Shown here: positions 18,542 to 27,841 of the stretch, piece after piece
Layout: each line of letters opens with the position of its first letter
Position numbering within the stretch: position 1 is the stretch's first letter
Assembly: GCA_027487905.1 (NCBI GenBank)
Contig: JAIYCR010000005.1
Coordinates: 1-58,539, forward strand
Length of the DNA: 58,539 nt
Source of the DNA: Rubrivivax sp.
GTDB lineage: Bacteria > Pseudomonadota > Gammaproteobacteria > Burkholderiales > Burkholderiaceae_C
Direction of reading: 5' to 3'
Notes under the pieces: model-generated
What the model saw: only the letters and a program-made list of their open reading frames with translations
Told to the model about the DNA's origin: nothing
The model's database searches: none
Translations under genes and position numbers: made by a program

Positions 18542-21112
18542 TCAATCCCCCGCCACCCGCCGCGCCAGGTGCGCCAGCGCCTCCTCGACCTGATCGACAA
18601 GGATCAGCGACAGGTCGCCCGGCTGCAGCCGGGCGAGTGCCTGGTCGATGGCGGCGAACTCGCCGCGCACTTCCATCACCTCGCGGGTGCGGGGGGCGTC
18701 CTTCAGCCCCTCGCGCAGGAGCGCCAGCACCTCGCCGTCGGCGCGGCCGCGCTGGGCCGCGTCCTGGTAGAGCAGCACCTCGTCGAAGGCGGTGCCCAGG
18801 ATCAGCGTCTGCTCGCGGATGTCCTCGTCGCGCCGGTCGCCGGCCGCGCTGATGACCACCTGCCGGCGTCGCGCGGGCATGGCCTGCACCGCGGCGACCA
18901 GCGCCCGCATCGCATCGGGGTTGTGGCCATAGTCGGCGATCAGCGTGGCGCCCCGGTAGTCCATCACGTTGAAGCGACCGGGCACGGTCAGCGCGTCGCT
19001 GTTGAAGCTGGACAGGCCGCGCTGCACCACGTCGAAGGTCAGGCCCACGCCCCAGGCCGCGCCGACGGCGGCCATCACGTTCTCGACCTGGAAGCCGATG
19101 GTGCCGCCGCGGGTGATGAGCACGTCGCGCAGCGGCAGTCCGGCGCGCCAGGAGCCCTCGGTGGCGACGATCTCGTCGCCCTCGACATGCACGCAGCGGC
19201 GCCCCTGCGCGCGGTGCGAGGCCATCACCGGGTGATGGCGGTCGGCGGCGAAGTAGATGATGCGGCCCGGGCAACGCTCGGCCATCGCCGCGGTCAGCGG
19301 GTCGGCGGCGTTGAGCACGGCCCAGCCGGTCGGGGACACGTTCTCGACGATGACGCCCTTGACCCGCGCGATGTCCTCGGGCGTGTCGATGAAGTTCATG
19401 CCCAGGTGGTCGCCGGCGGCCACGTTGGTGACCACCGCCACGTCGCAGCGGTCGAAGCCCAGCCCTTCGCGCAGGATGCCGCCGCGGGCGGTCTCGAAGA
19501 CGGCGGCGTCCACGTCGGGGTGGGCCAGCACGTTGCGCGCGCTCTTGGGGCCGGCGCAGTCGCCGCTGTCGGTCTGGCGGCCCTCGACCCACACGCCGTC
19601 GGTGTTGGTCATGCCCAGTCGCCAGCCGTTGGTGGCGAACAGGTGGGCGATGAGCCGGGTGACGGTGGTCTTGCCGTTGGTGCCGGTCACGGCCACGGTG
19701 GGCACACGGCCGTTCTCGCCCGGCTTGAACAGGTGCTGCATGATGGCCTCGCCCACCGCGCGGCCCTTGCCGTAGGACGGCGACAGGTGCATGCGCAGCC
19801 CCGGCGCGGCGTTCACCTCGACCACGCCGCCGGACTGCTGGTCCAGCGGCAGGCGGATGCTCTCGCACACCAGGTCCACGCCGCACACGTGCAGGCCCAC
19901 GGTCTGGGCGGCGGCCACCGCACAGGCGGCCACCTGTGGATGGACCTCGTCGGTGACGTCGGTGGCGGTGCCGCCAGTGGACAGGTTGGCGTTCTTGCGC
20001 AGCACGACGGTGCGGCCCTTCTCGGGCACCGAGTCGACGGTGAGGTCCTTGCTGGCCAGCAGCGCCCGGGCGATGTCGTCCAGCCGGATGCGGCTGAGCG
20101 AGGTGGCGTGGCCGTCGCCACGCTTGGGGTCGGCGTTGACCTTGTCGACCAGCTGCCCGATGGTGTGAACGCCGTCGCCCACCACCATCGGCGGGTCACG
20201 CCGGGCGGCGGCCACCAGCCGGTCGCCCACCACCAGCAGGCGGAAGTCGTTGCCGGGCAGGAAGCGCTCGACCATCACCGAGCCGATGGCCTGGGCGGCA
20301 GGAAAGGCCCGCTCAAGCTGCTCGCGGTGGGTGACGTTCACCGTGATGCCCTTGCCCTGGTTTCCGCCCTGCGGCTTGACCACCACCGGCAGCCCGATCT
20401 CCAGCGCCGCCGCCCAGGCGTCCTGCACGTCGCTCACCGGGCGCCCGAGCGGCACCGGCACGCCGGCGGCGCGCAGCAGCTGCTTGGTGAGGTCCTTGTC
20501 CTGGGCGATGGATTCGCTGACCGCGCTGGTGGCGTCCACTTCGGCCGCCCAGATGCGCCGCTGGTGGCGACCCCAGCCGAACTGCACCAGGCTGCCGTCG
20601 GTGAGGCGCCGGTAGGGAATGCCGCGGGCGACCGCGGCCTGCACGATGCAGCCGGTGGACGGGCCCAGGCGGACGTCCTCGTCGATCTCGCGCAGCCGGG
20701 CGATGACCGCGTCGGCGTCGAACTCGGCCTGTGGCCGGTCAGCCGCGTGGATGAGTTCCACGGCAGCATCCATCGCGGCGCGGCCCACCTGCTCCTCGGT
20801 GTACTCCACCACCACCTGGAAGACCCCCGGCGTGGAGGTGGCCACCGTCTGGCTGAAGGTGACCGGGCAGCCGGCCTGGATCTGCAGCGTGAGCGCCGCG
20901 GCCTCCAGTGCGTGGGCGAAGGTGAGCGGGTCGTGCCGGTCCTCCACCTTCAGCGGGCCGATGCCGGGCAGCAGCGCGCGCAGCCGCTTGTCGAAGCCCG
21001 AGCGGGCGTGCAGGTCGCGCTCGGTGCCCTCGCAGTTGACCACCGCATGCAAGGCGGTGCGGCGGGTCCACAGATTCGGTCCGCGCAGGGCGCGCAGGCG
21101 TTGAACGTCCAT
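18542..21112 (-). CDS. cphA: Cyanophycin synthetase
   Basis: The 856-residue enzyme makes cyanophycin (a poly-aspartate chain with arginine side chains) as an insoluble nitrogen and carbon store. Three parts are visible: an N-terminal domain (LRALRGPNLWTRRTALHAVV), an ATP-grasp ligase with GLPVVVKPQGGNQGKGITVN and VEVNAAPGLRMHLSPS, and a Mur-ligase-like C-terminal half with an intact P-loop TGTNGKTT at 476-483 (Lys481). Both ATP sites needed for adding Asp and Arg are therefore present. The ATG at 21112 has a GGAG site upstream; the longer frame is spacer. A second synthetase gene lies directly upstream on the same strand. Confidence 0.95.
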   Translation of the reverse strand: MDVQRLRALRGPNLWTRRTALHAVVNCEGTERDLHARSGFDKRLRALLPGIGPLKVEDRHDPLTFAHALEAAALTLQIQAGCPVTFSQTVATSTPGVFQVVVEYTEEQVGRAAMDAAVELIHAADRPQAEFDADAVIARLREIDEDVRLGPSTGCIVQAAVARGIPYRRLTDGSLVQFGWGRHQRRIWAAEVDATSAVSESIAQDKDLTKQLLRAAGVPVPLGRPVSDVQDAWAAALEIGLPVVVKPQGGNQGKGITVNVTHREQLERAFPAAQAIGSVMVERFLPGNDFRLLVVGDRLVAAARRDPPMVVGDGVHTIGQLVDKVNADPKRGDGHATSLSRIRLDDIARALLASKDLTVDSVPEKGRTVVLRKNANLSTGGTATDVTDEVHPQVAACAVAAAQTVGLHVCGVDLVCESIRLPLDQQSGGVVEVNAAPGLRMHLSPSYGKGRAVGEAIMQHLFKPGENGRVPTVAVTGTNGKTTVTRLIAHLFATNGWRLGMTNTDGVWVEGRQTDSGDCAGPKSARNVLAHPDVDAAVFETARGGILREGLGFDRCDVAVVTNVAAGDHLGMNFIDTPEDIARVKGVIVENVSPTGWAVLNAADPLTAAMAERCPGRIIYFAADRHHPVMASHRAQGRRCVHVEGDEIVATEGSWRAGLPLRDVLITRGGTIGFQVENVMAAVGAAWGVGLTFDVVQRGLSSFNSDALTVPGRFNVMDYRGATLIADYGHNPDAMRALVAAVQAMPARRRQVVISAAGDRRDEDIREQTLILGTAFDEVLLYQDAAQRGRADGEVLALLREGLKDAPRTREVMEVRGEFAAIDQALARLQPGDLSLILVDQVEEALAHLARRVAGD

Positions 21113-21245
21113 CGGGTTCTCCGGGTGCCTCGTCGTCGCCGGCCACGGTTGGCGGTGGCCGCAGGCGACGGGCAGGTGGGATGGGAAAGAAGCTTCGGAT
21201 GAAGGGGTGCGCTGGGGGGTGCGGGGCAGTGGTGGCCCGATCGAC

Positions 21246-23465
21246 TCAGCCGAGCGGCCGGCCCGGCGCACCGCCGGGGGCCGTGCCGGCATGGCTGGCG
21301 TCCTCGGCCGACTGCGCCGATTCGAAGGTCTCCAGGCCCGCGCTGATCAGCGGTGCGGCCAGGCCCAGCGCCCAGGCGGCGGCCACGGCGGGCAGCACCG
21401 CATCGGCGCCCAGCCGGCCCACCAGTCCGCCGGCCCGGCCATTGCCGCAGGGCTGGGAGCTGCTGCCGTGGTGCAGCACCAACTGGCCGTCGTGCAGCGT
21501 CACCGCGCGGCCCCCGCGCTCCAGGTGGGCGGCCAGTCCGGATGCCTGCGCCGACCGCGCGTACACCAGCACCTCGCCGTCGCACAGTTCGGCCAGTTCG
21601 AGCAGGCGGGGCTCGTCGGCATTGAGCACCGCGCAGCCCTGGTCGAGCACCACGTCCACCTGGGTGCGCAGCACCCGCAGCATCTGGTCGTCGTCCAGCA
21701 CGTCGTGCTCGGCCACCGTCTCGCGCCCGCCCAGGTCGGTGACCACGCCCACCGTGGCGCGGTCGTAGGGCAGGCCGTCGCGCAGGATGGCCCGCGGCGG
21801 GTTCTCGAAGATGGCCACTTCCACGTTGCGGTTGATCAGCAGCCTGCGGCCCGCTTCCCACTGGGTGCCGTCCAGCGCCTCGATGCGCCGCGAGCCGAGG
21901 AAGAAGCCGTCCGCACAGGTCAGCCCCACCGGCCTGCCGCCCAGATGGACCATCCACGCCAGCAGGCGCGACGCGGTGGTGTTCGGGCCCGAACCGGTGA
22001 AGCCGACGATGGGGATGCGGCCATCTTCCTCCTGCGGAAAGAGGTGGTCGATGATGGCGCGACCCACCGGCCGGGGCATGCCCTCGGCGGGCTTGAGGTG
22101 GTAGAGCAGGCCCGGGCCGGCGTTGACTTCCACGATGGCCCCGGACTGCTCCTGCAGCGGCCGTGAGATGTCCTCACAGACGATGTCGATGCCCGCGATA
22201 TCCAGGCCCACCACCCGCGCGGCCAGCGTGGCCGCGTGGGCCACCTCCGGGTGGACCTCGTCGGTGCAGTCGATGGCGATGTTGCCGTTGCGCATGATCA
22301 GCACGCGCCGGCCGGCCTCGGGCACGCTGTCGGGCGTCAGGCCCTGGCGCTGCAGCTCCAGGTGGATGACCGGCTCGGTACGCGTCTCCAGCGTGTTCAG
22401 CGGATGGTCCTCGCTGTTGCCGCGCCGCGGGTCGGAGTTGAGCTGGTGGTCCACCAGCTCGATGACGGTGCTGCGGCCGTCGCCCACCACCAGCGCCGTC
22501 TCGCCCCGGGCGGCGGCCACCACGCGGCGGCCCACGACGAGCACCCGGTGCTCATGGCCGGGGATGTAGCGCTCCACGATGACTTCCGAGCCCTGCGCAT
22601 CGGCCACCGTCCACGCGGCCAGGATGTCCTCCTCGCGCCGCAGGTCAAGCGACACCCCGCGGCCGTGGTTGCCGTCGGTGGGCTTGAGCACCACCGGCAG
22701 CCCCAGGTCCTGGGCGATCTCCCAGGCCTGTTCCGGTGAATCGGCCACCCGGCCCACCGGGATGGGCACGCCGCAGCCGGCCAGCAGCGCCTTGGTGAGG
22801 TCCTTGTCGCGGGCGATGCCTTCGCCGATGGCGCTGGTGCGCTCGGTCTCGGCCGTCCAGATGCGGCGTTGCCGCGCGCCGTGGCCCAGCTGCACCAGGT
22901 TGCCGCTGTTCAGCCGGATGAAGGGAATGCCGCGGTCGGTGGCCGAGGAGACGATGTGCGCGGTGCTCGGGCCCAGGTAGCAGCGGTCGATGGCGTCCAC
23001 CACGCGCTCGATGCAGGCCGCCACGTCGAAGGGCTCGTCGTTGATGGCGCTCATCAGCAGGCGGTGCCCGTCGGCCAGCGCCAGCCGGGCGACCTGCTCG
23101 TCGCGCGCGCGGAACACCATCCGGTAGACGCCGCGCCGGGAGGTGCTGCGGGTCTGGCCGAAGCCGGTGGGCATGCCCGCCAGGTTGAGGATCTCGATGA
23201 CCACGTGCTCGAGCACATGGCCCATCCAGGTGCCTTCCTGCAGCCGCTGCAGGAAGCCGCCGCGCTCGCCCACGCCGCAGTGGTGCTCCACCAGCGCGGG
23301 CAGCAGTGCCGTCAGGCGCTCGTTGAAGCCGGGCAGCCGGTGCGAGGGCCAGTCCTCCAGCGCCCCCAGGTCAAGCCAGACTTCCAGTGCGGAGCGGTAG
23401 GTCCAGAGGTTGGGGCCGCGCAGGTAGGTGGTGCGCAGCAGCTGGATGTCGTCGTGTCGGGTCAT
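21246..23465 (-). CDS. cphA': Second cyanophycin synthetase (CphA'/CphA2-like) with degenerate Mur P-loop
   Basis: A 739-residue paralogue of CphA, about 115 residues shorter, mostly at the C-terminus. The N-terminal domain (TYLRGPNLWTYRSALEVWLD) and the ATP-grasp domain (GLPVVLKPTDGNHGRGVSLD, VEVNAGPGLLYHL) are intact. The Mur-type P-loop is TGSGPNTT at 490-497: Asn495 stands where CphA has the nucleotide-binding Lys481. So one of the two ATP sites looks inactive. Betaproteobacteria often carry such a pair, and cyanobacterial CphA2 with a degenerate Mur half polymerises beta-Asp-Arg dipeptides; the same job is likely but unproven here. It starts the cphA'-cphA transcript, 133 bases upstream of cphA. 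Confidence 0.9.
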   Translation of the reverse strand: MTRHDDIQLLRTTYLRGPNLWTYRSALEVWLDLGALEDWPSHRLPGFNERLTALLPALVEHHCGVGERGGFLQRLQEGTWMGHVLEHVVIEILNLAGMPTGFGQTRSTSRRGVYRMVFRARDEQVARLALADGHRLLMSAINDEPFDVAACIERVVDAIDRCYLGPSTAHIVSSATDRGIPFIRLNSGNLVQLGHGARQRRIWTAETERTSAIGEGIARDKDLTKALLAGCGVPIPVGRVADSPEQAWEIAQDLGLPVVLKPTDGNHGRGVSLDLRREEDILAAWTVADAQGSEVIVERYIPGHEHRVLVVGRRVVAAARGETALVVGDGRSTVIELVDHQLNSDPRRGNSEDHPLNTLETRTEPVIHLELQRQGLTPDSVPEAGRRVLIMRNGNIAIDCTDEVHPEVAHAATLAARVVGLDIAGIDIVCEDISRPLQEQSGAIVEVNAGPGLLYHLKPAEGMPRPVGRAIIDHLFPQEEDGRIPIVGFTGSGPNTTASRLLAWMVHLGGRPVGLTCADGFFLGSRRIEALDGTQWEAGRRLLINRNVEVAIFENPPRAILRDGLPYDRATVGVVTDLGGRETVAEHDVLDDDQMLRVLRTQVDVVLDQGCAVLNADEPRLLELAELCDGEVLVYARSAQASGLAAHLERGGRAVTLHDGQLVLHHGSSSQPCGNGRAGGLVGRLGADAVLPAVAAAWALGLAAPLISAGLETFESAQSAEDASHAGTAPGGAPGRPLG

Positions 23466-23611
23466 GGGCGTTGGAAGGTCGGCGTTCCCGGCGCGCCGGT
23501 CGGCGGGGAGGGGGCCTCAGGCGTTGGACCCGGGCCATCACGGACAATGGGACTCCGGCGGTGAGGGGCCAGCCGTCTCGGGCGGCCCGGCAACCGGAAG
23601 CAGTGCACAAG

Positions 23612-25942
23612 ATGAATCAGTCGGATTTCGAAGCGGTCGGTGGGGCCAGGCCTGAGCGCGCGGGTGCGCCTCAGGCGACGCTCGGACTGGGTGAGAACGT
23701 CCGCGCGACCTTCGACGTTGACCTTGACGCCGACGGTCGATTTTGCGCGTCGCGCCTGACCTTGACCGAAAACCGCCTGATCGCCCCCGGTCCGGACGGT
23801 CTTGCGCGGGCCTGGGCGCTGGATGCCGCCTGGGCGCTGCGCCACCACGACCACGCCGGCGTGGGCACGCTCGAGCTGCTGCACGAGGGCCGGCGCATCG
23901 CCCGCTGGCGCTTCACGCTGGCCGTCAACGTGGCCGCGCTGCGCTTCGTGCGCAGCTTCGAGCAGCTCATCGCCGAGCAGCGCGGCGCTGCGCAGCCCGC
24001 GCTCGATCCGGCTGTCTGCGGCAGCTGCGGCGCGGCACTGCCCCCCGACAGCGAGGACTGCGCCACCTGCGCGCGCGAGCTGCACACGCCACCGTCCACC
24101 TGGGTGCTGCTGCGCCTGTGGCGCTTCGCCCACCCTTACCGGATGCAACTGCTGGCGGGCTTCCTGCTCACGCTGGCGGCCACCGGCGCCACGCTCGTTC
24201 CGCCCTACCTCACCATTCCGCTGATGGACGAGGTGCTCATCCCCTTCCAGAACGGCCAGGCCATCGACCCCTGGAAGGTGGTGGGGCTGCTCAGCGGCCT
24301 GCTGGGCGCCGCGGTGGCCGCCTGGGGCCTGGGCTGGGCTCGAACCTGGCTCCTGGCCATCGTGTCCGAGCGCATCGGCGCCGACCTTCGCACCACCACC
24401 TTCGAGCACCTGCTGGGCCTGAGCCTGGACTACTTCGGCGGCAAGCGCACCGGCGACCTGATGGCCCGCATCGGCTCGGAGACCGACCGCATCTGCGTGT
24501 TCCTGTCGCTGCACGCGCTGGACTTCGCAACCGACGTGCTGATGATCGGCATGACCGCGCTCATCCTCTTTTCCATCAACCCCTGGCTGGCGCTGGTCAC
24601 GCTCACGCCGCTGCCGGTCATCGCCTGGCTCATCCACCTGGTGCGCGACCGGCTGCGCACCGGCTTCGAGAAGATCGACCGCGTCTGGGGCGAGGTCACC
24701 AACGTGCTGGCCGACACCATTCCCGGCATCCGCGTGGTCAAGGCCTTCGCCCAGGAGTCGCGCGAGGCGCGCCGCTTCAAGGATGCCAACCGGGTGAACC
24801 TGCAGGTCAACGACAAGCTCAACCGAACCTGGAGCCTGTTCACGCCCACCGTGTCGCTGCTCACCGAGATCGGGCTCCTGGTGGTCTGGGCCTTCGGCGT
24901 GTGGCTGGTCAGCCGCAACGAGATCACGGTGGGCGTGCTCACCGCCTTCATCGCCTACATCGGCCGCTTCTACGGCCGGCTCGATTCCATGAGCCGCATC
25001 GTGTCGGTGACGCAGAAGGCCGCGGCCGGCGCCAAGCGCATCTTCGACATCCTGGACCACGTGTCCAACGTGCCCGACCCGGTGAACCCGGTGCCCACGA
25101 CGGGGCTGAAGGGCGGCATCCAGATGCGCGGCATCGGCTTTCGCTACGGTAACCGCTCCATCCTGCGCGGGCTGGACCTGGACATCCGGCCGGGCGAGAT
25201 GATCGGCCTGGTGGGCCACAGCGGCTCGGGCAAGAGCACGCTGGTGAACCTCATCTGCCGTTTCTACGACGTGACCGACGGCTCCATCCGGGTGGACGGC
25301 ACGGACCTTCGCCAGTTCGCGGTGTCCGACTACCGGCGCCACATCGGCCTGGTGCTGCAGGAGCCCTTCCTCTTCTTCGGCACCATCGCCGAGAACATCG
25401 CCTACGGCAAGCCGGGCGCAAGCCGGCAGGAGATCGTCGCAGCGGCCCGCGCGGCCCATGCGCACGAGTTCATCCTGCGGCTGCCGCAGGGCTACGACTC
25501 GCTGGTGGGCGAGCGCGGCCAGGGCCTGTCCGGCGGCGAGCGCCAGCGCATCTCGATCGCGCGGGCCCTGCTCGTGGACCCGCGCATCCTCATCCTCGAC
25601 GAGGCCACCTCGGCGGTGGACACCGAGACCGAACGCGAGATCCAGCGCGCGCTGGACAACCTGGTGCAGGGCCGCACCACCATCGCCATCGCCCACCGCC
25701 TGTCCACGCTGCGCAAGGCCGATCGCCTGGTGGTGATGGACCGGGGCGAGGTGGTCGAGGTGGGCAACCACGACGAGCTGATGGCCGCCCGCGGGGCCTA
25801 CTGGCGGCTCTACGAGGCGCAGGCGCGACGGGTGGACGGCGATGCTGATGCGGTGGTCGATGCGCGCGTGGCCGAGCGCCTGGCGGTGACCCCGACCGGC
25901 CACCCCGGCACCCAGCAGGCGCTGGGCCTGTCCGAGCCCTGA
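23612..25942 (+). CDS. ABC exporter-type transporter with N-terminal zinc ribbon, cyanophycin-associated
   Basis: A 776-residue fused permease-ATPase (type IV, MsbA-like half transporter). Residues 1-125 form an uncharacterised beta-rich domain; Cys136, Cys139, Cys150 and Cys153 form a zinc-ribbon (CGSCG and CATC). Six membrane helices span roughly 165-450, then the ATPase with Walker [10 protein letters not shown] (Lys541), the signature LSGGERQ at 639-645 and Walker B LILDEAT. The ATG at 23612 ([10 protein letters not shown]) is chosen over a longer frame that overlaps cphA'. It is divergent from cphA' and followed by a DUF1854 gene, the pairing I know as cyanophycin metabolism-associated. 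The cargo is unknown; peptide or dipeptide export is a guess. Confidence 0.9.
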   Translation: MNQSDFEAVGGARPERAGAPQATLGLGENVRATFDVDLDADGRFCASRLTLTENRLIAPGPDGLARAWALDAAWALRHHDHAGVGTLELLHEGRRIARWRFTLAVNVAALRFVRSFEQLIAEQRGAAQPALDPAVCGSCGAALPPDSEDCATCARELHTPPSTWVLLRLWRFAHPYRMQLLAGFLLTLAATGATLVPPYLTIPLMDEVLIPFQNGQAIDPWKVVGLLSGLLGAAVAAWGLGWARTWLLAIVSERIGADLRTTTFEHLLGLSLDYFGGKRTGDLMARIGSETDRICVFLSLHALDFATDVLMIGMTALILFSINPWLALVTLTPLPVIAWLIHLVRDRLRTGFEKIDRVWGEVTNVLADTIPGIRVVKAFAQESREARRFKDANRVNLQVNDKLNRTWSLFTPTVSLLTEIGLLVVWAFGVWLVSRNEITVGVLTAFIAYIGRFYGRLDSMSRIVSVTQKAAAGAKRIFDILDHVSNVPDPVNPVPTTGLKGGIQMRGIGFRYGNRSILRGLDLDIRPGEMIGLVGHSGSGKSTLVNLICRFYDVTDGSIRVDGTDLRQFAVSDYRRHIGLVLQEPFLFFGTIAENIAYGKPGASRQEIVAAARAAHAHEFILRLPQGYDSLVGERGQGLSGGERQRISIARALLVDPRILILDEATSAVDTETEREIQRALDNLVQGRTTIAIAHRLSTLRKADRLVVMDRGEVVEVGNHDELMAARGAYWRLYEAQARRVDGDADAVVDARVAERLAVTPTGHPGTQQALGLSEP

Positions 25943-25970
25943 ACCGGTGCCCACCTGCAACGCCCGAACC

Positions 25971-26477
25971 ATGGCCCTTGACCCCGCACCCGATGCTCCG
26001 CTGGCCCGCCCCGATGCCGCCGGGCGGTTCCACCGCGACGACCAGGGCCGCCTCGTGCTGCGCTACCCGGACGGCCAGCATCACGCCGGTGTGCTGCCGG
26101 TTCGGGCCTTCCCGCTGGCGGCACCCGACGAAGGCATCTCCATCGTCGGGCCCGACGGCCACGAGCGGCTGTGGATCGACCGGCTGTCCGAGCTCGACCC
26201 CGCCGACCGCGAGGTGCTCGAGCGCGAACTGGCCGACCGGGAGCTGATGCCGCGCATCCTGCGGCTGGTGTCGGTCAGCACCTTCTCCACCCCCAGCGTG
26301 TGGACGCTGGAGACCGACCGCGGCCGCACGACGCTGGTGCTCAAGGGCGAGGAGGACATCCGCCGCCTGCCCGGCGGCGACCTGCTGATCGCCGACAGCC
26401 ACGGCCTGCACTTCCGCATGACTGCACCGGCCGGGCTTGACCGCGAGTCGCGCCGGCTGCTCGAGCGCTTCCTCTAG
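25971..26477 (+). CDS. DUF1854 family protein, cyanophycin-associated
   Basis: A 168-residue soluble protein. The core DGQHHAGVLPVRAFPLAAPD, the GISIVGPDGHERLWIDRL strand and the conserved LERELADRELMPRILRL segment are characteristic of DUF1854. No signal peptide or membrane segment is visible. It starts 28 bases after the ABC transporter stop. The central part shares a beta-strand style (short strands, Leu-Val-Leu ends) with the N-terminal domain of the transporter, so it may be a partner subunit. Function is not established; a GTG at 25947 would add eight residues. Confidence 0.85.
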   Translation: MALDPAPDAPLARPDAAGRFHRDDQGRLVLRYPDGQHHAGVLPVRAFPLAAPDEGISIVGPDGHERLWIDRLSELDPADREVLERELADRELMPRILRLVSVSTFSTPSVWTLETDRGRTTLVLKGEEDIRRLPGGDLLIADSHGLHFRMTAPAGLDRESRRLLERFL

Positions 26478-26497
26478 GCGACGCCGGCCCTTCGCTT

Positions 26498-27130
26498 TCA
26501 GCGTCCGTCCGGGCCCTGGCCCAGGTAGAGCCGGTCCGAGTGGGTGGCCAGCCAGCCCGGCCGATAGGCCACGAAGATGGCCGCCAGCATGCCGGTGGCA
26601 AAGCCTTCACCCGAGGCCATCAGCCAGTGCGCCAGCACCAGGTCGGACGCGCTCGTGGCCGCCGGCAGCGGCTGCCACAGCGTGGCCAGCGTGCCCGCCA
26701 CCCCCAGGCACAGCGTGGTGCCGAAGAAGCCCCGACCCAGGATGTAGATGAACAGGTGGTGGGGCAGCCAGCGCCTGAGCGCCGCGCCGATGGCCAGCAG
26801 GCCGGTGGCCGGCAGCACGCCGTTCCACCACAGCAGGCCGATGGCTGCCTCGAGCCCCTGTCCGCCCAGCCAGGCCCCTGCCACGGCCACCAGCGGCAAG
26901 GCCAGCACCGCCAGCGGCCAGCCGGCCACCATCACGAGAAGCGGCGCACCGGACCACTGCAGCACGAGCCCGCCCGGCAGCGCGCGCTGCGAGGCCCACA
27001 GCAGCGGCAGCACGAGCAGGCAGCCGACGAGCGCGGGCCGCACCGGCGAGCGCGCCAGGCCCCGCCACGGGCGAAGGCTCGCGGCGACGCCCGCAGCGGC
27101 GAGCACCAGCAGGAGTTCCAGCAGCATCAC
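26498..27130 (-). CDS. CbiM-like energy-coupling factor permease (orphan)
   Basis: A 210-residue polytopic membrane protein with about six or seven helices. The C-terminal segment GEGFATGMLAAIFVAYRPGW matches the conserved end of CbiM-type S-components for cobalt or nickel uptake, and PHHLFIYILGRGFFGTTL is also family-like. The usual N-terminal CbiM metal-binding His box (MHI start) is absent: the protein begins MMLLELLLVL. No CbiN, CbiQ or CbiO gene is nearby, so either the ATPase parts are encoded elsewhere or the protein works alone. It converges on the DUF1854 gene with 20 bases between stops. Confidence 0.7.
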   Translation of the reverse strand: MMLLELLLVLAAAGVAASLRPWRGLARSPVRPALVGCLLVLPLLWASQRALPGGLVLQWSGAPLLVMVAGWPLAVLALPLVAVAGAWLGGQGLEAAIGLLWWNGVLPATGLLAIGAALRRWLPHHLFIYILGRGFFGTTLCLGVAGTLATLWQPLPAATSASDLVLAHWLMASGEGFATGMLAAIFVAYRPGWLATHSDRLYLGQGPDGR

Positions 27131-27227
27131 GGAATGCTACGGCCGCGGGCCTTCGAACTGCACACCGGCGCCCCGGACCCGTGGAGAATCAGATCGCTCT
27201 GCCGACGCCACCTCTGGAGGAATGTCC

Positions 27228-27782
27228 ATGATCCGCTGCCTGCTGACCGCCGCCAGTGCCCTGCTGCTGGCCCTGTGGAGTCCGCTGGCGCTGGCCCAGG
27301 GCGCTGCCCTGAAGATGAGCCCGGGCCTGTGGGAGCATGGCTTCACGATGAAGTCCCAGGGAGGCCAGATGGAACAGGCGCTCAAGGAGATGCAGCAATC
27401 CCTGGCCAGCATGCCGCCCGAGCAGCGCCGCCAGATGGAGGCGATGCTCGCCCAGCAGGGCATGAGCCTGGGCCCCAAGGGCCAGTCGGTGAAGGTCTGC
27501 CTGAGCCGCGAGGATGTCGAACGCGACCAGCCGCCGCCGCCGCAGGACGGCTGCACCCAGACCGCCCGGCGCAGCGGCAACGTCTGGAACCTGAGCTTTC
27601 GCTGCCCCGGCCCGCCGCCCTCCAGCGGCGAGGGCCGCCTGACGCTGCAAAGCCCCACCGCCTACAGCGGCAGCTTCGACCTTGTCACCACCGTCGAAGG
27701 CAAGCCGGAGAAGCTGCAGATGGACGTCACCGGCAAGTGGCTGGCGAGCGATTGCGGGACTGTGAGGCCGGCGCGGCGGTGA
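27228..27782 (+). CDS. DUF3617 family secreted protein
   Basis: A 184-residue protein with a signal peptide (LLTAASALLLALWSPLALAQ, cleavage probably after ALA near residue 23). The mature part begins with the family signature KMSPGLWEHGF, then a Met/Gln-rich helix (residues 45-85), a conserved VKVCLSREDVER and paired cysteines (Cys in DGCTQT and FRCPGP) that may form a disulfide. DUF3617 has no known function. The GGAGG site at 27216-27220 is 7 bases before the ATG at 27228 but only 1 base before an alternative ATG at 27222, so the second ATG is the better start. Confidence 0.84.
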   Translation: MIRCLLTAASALLLALWSPLALAQGAALKMSPGLWEHGFTMKSQGGQMEQALKEMQQSLASMPPEQRRQMEAMLAQQGMSLGPKGQSVKVCLSREDVERDQPPPPQDGCTQTARRSGNVWNLSFRCPGPPPSSGEGRLTLQSPTAYSGSFDLVTTVEGKPEKLQMDVTGKWLASDCGTVRPARR

Positions 27783-27827
27783 CACGCGCCTGTCGGTGCG
27801 GACATTCGGAGGCGGACGTCGCCCCCC

Positions 27828-27833
27828 TATAGT
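27828..27833 (+). promoter_or_regulatory. -10-like element just before trkA
   Basis: TATAGT lies within a C-run 8 bases before the trkA ATG. If it is a -10 box, transcription would begin at or next to the start codon and give a nearly leaderless mRNA. There is no Shine-Dalgarno in the gap, which fits. No clear -35 is visible. Confidence 0.35.
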
Positions 27834-27841
27834 CCCGCCCC

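Noticed and set aside
18569-21202. 877-codon plus-strand frame opposite cphA
   Set aside because: It is a shadow of the GC-rich cphA gene; its product is His/Gly/Ala-rich without a domain, while cphA carries clear motifs.
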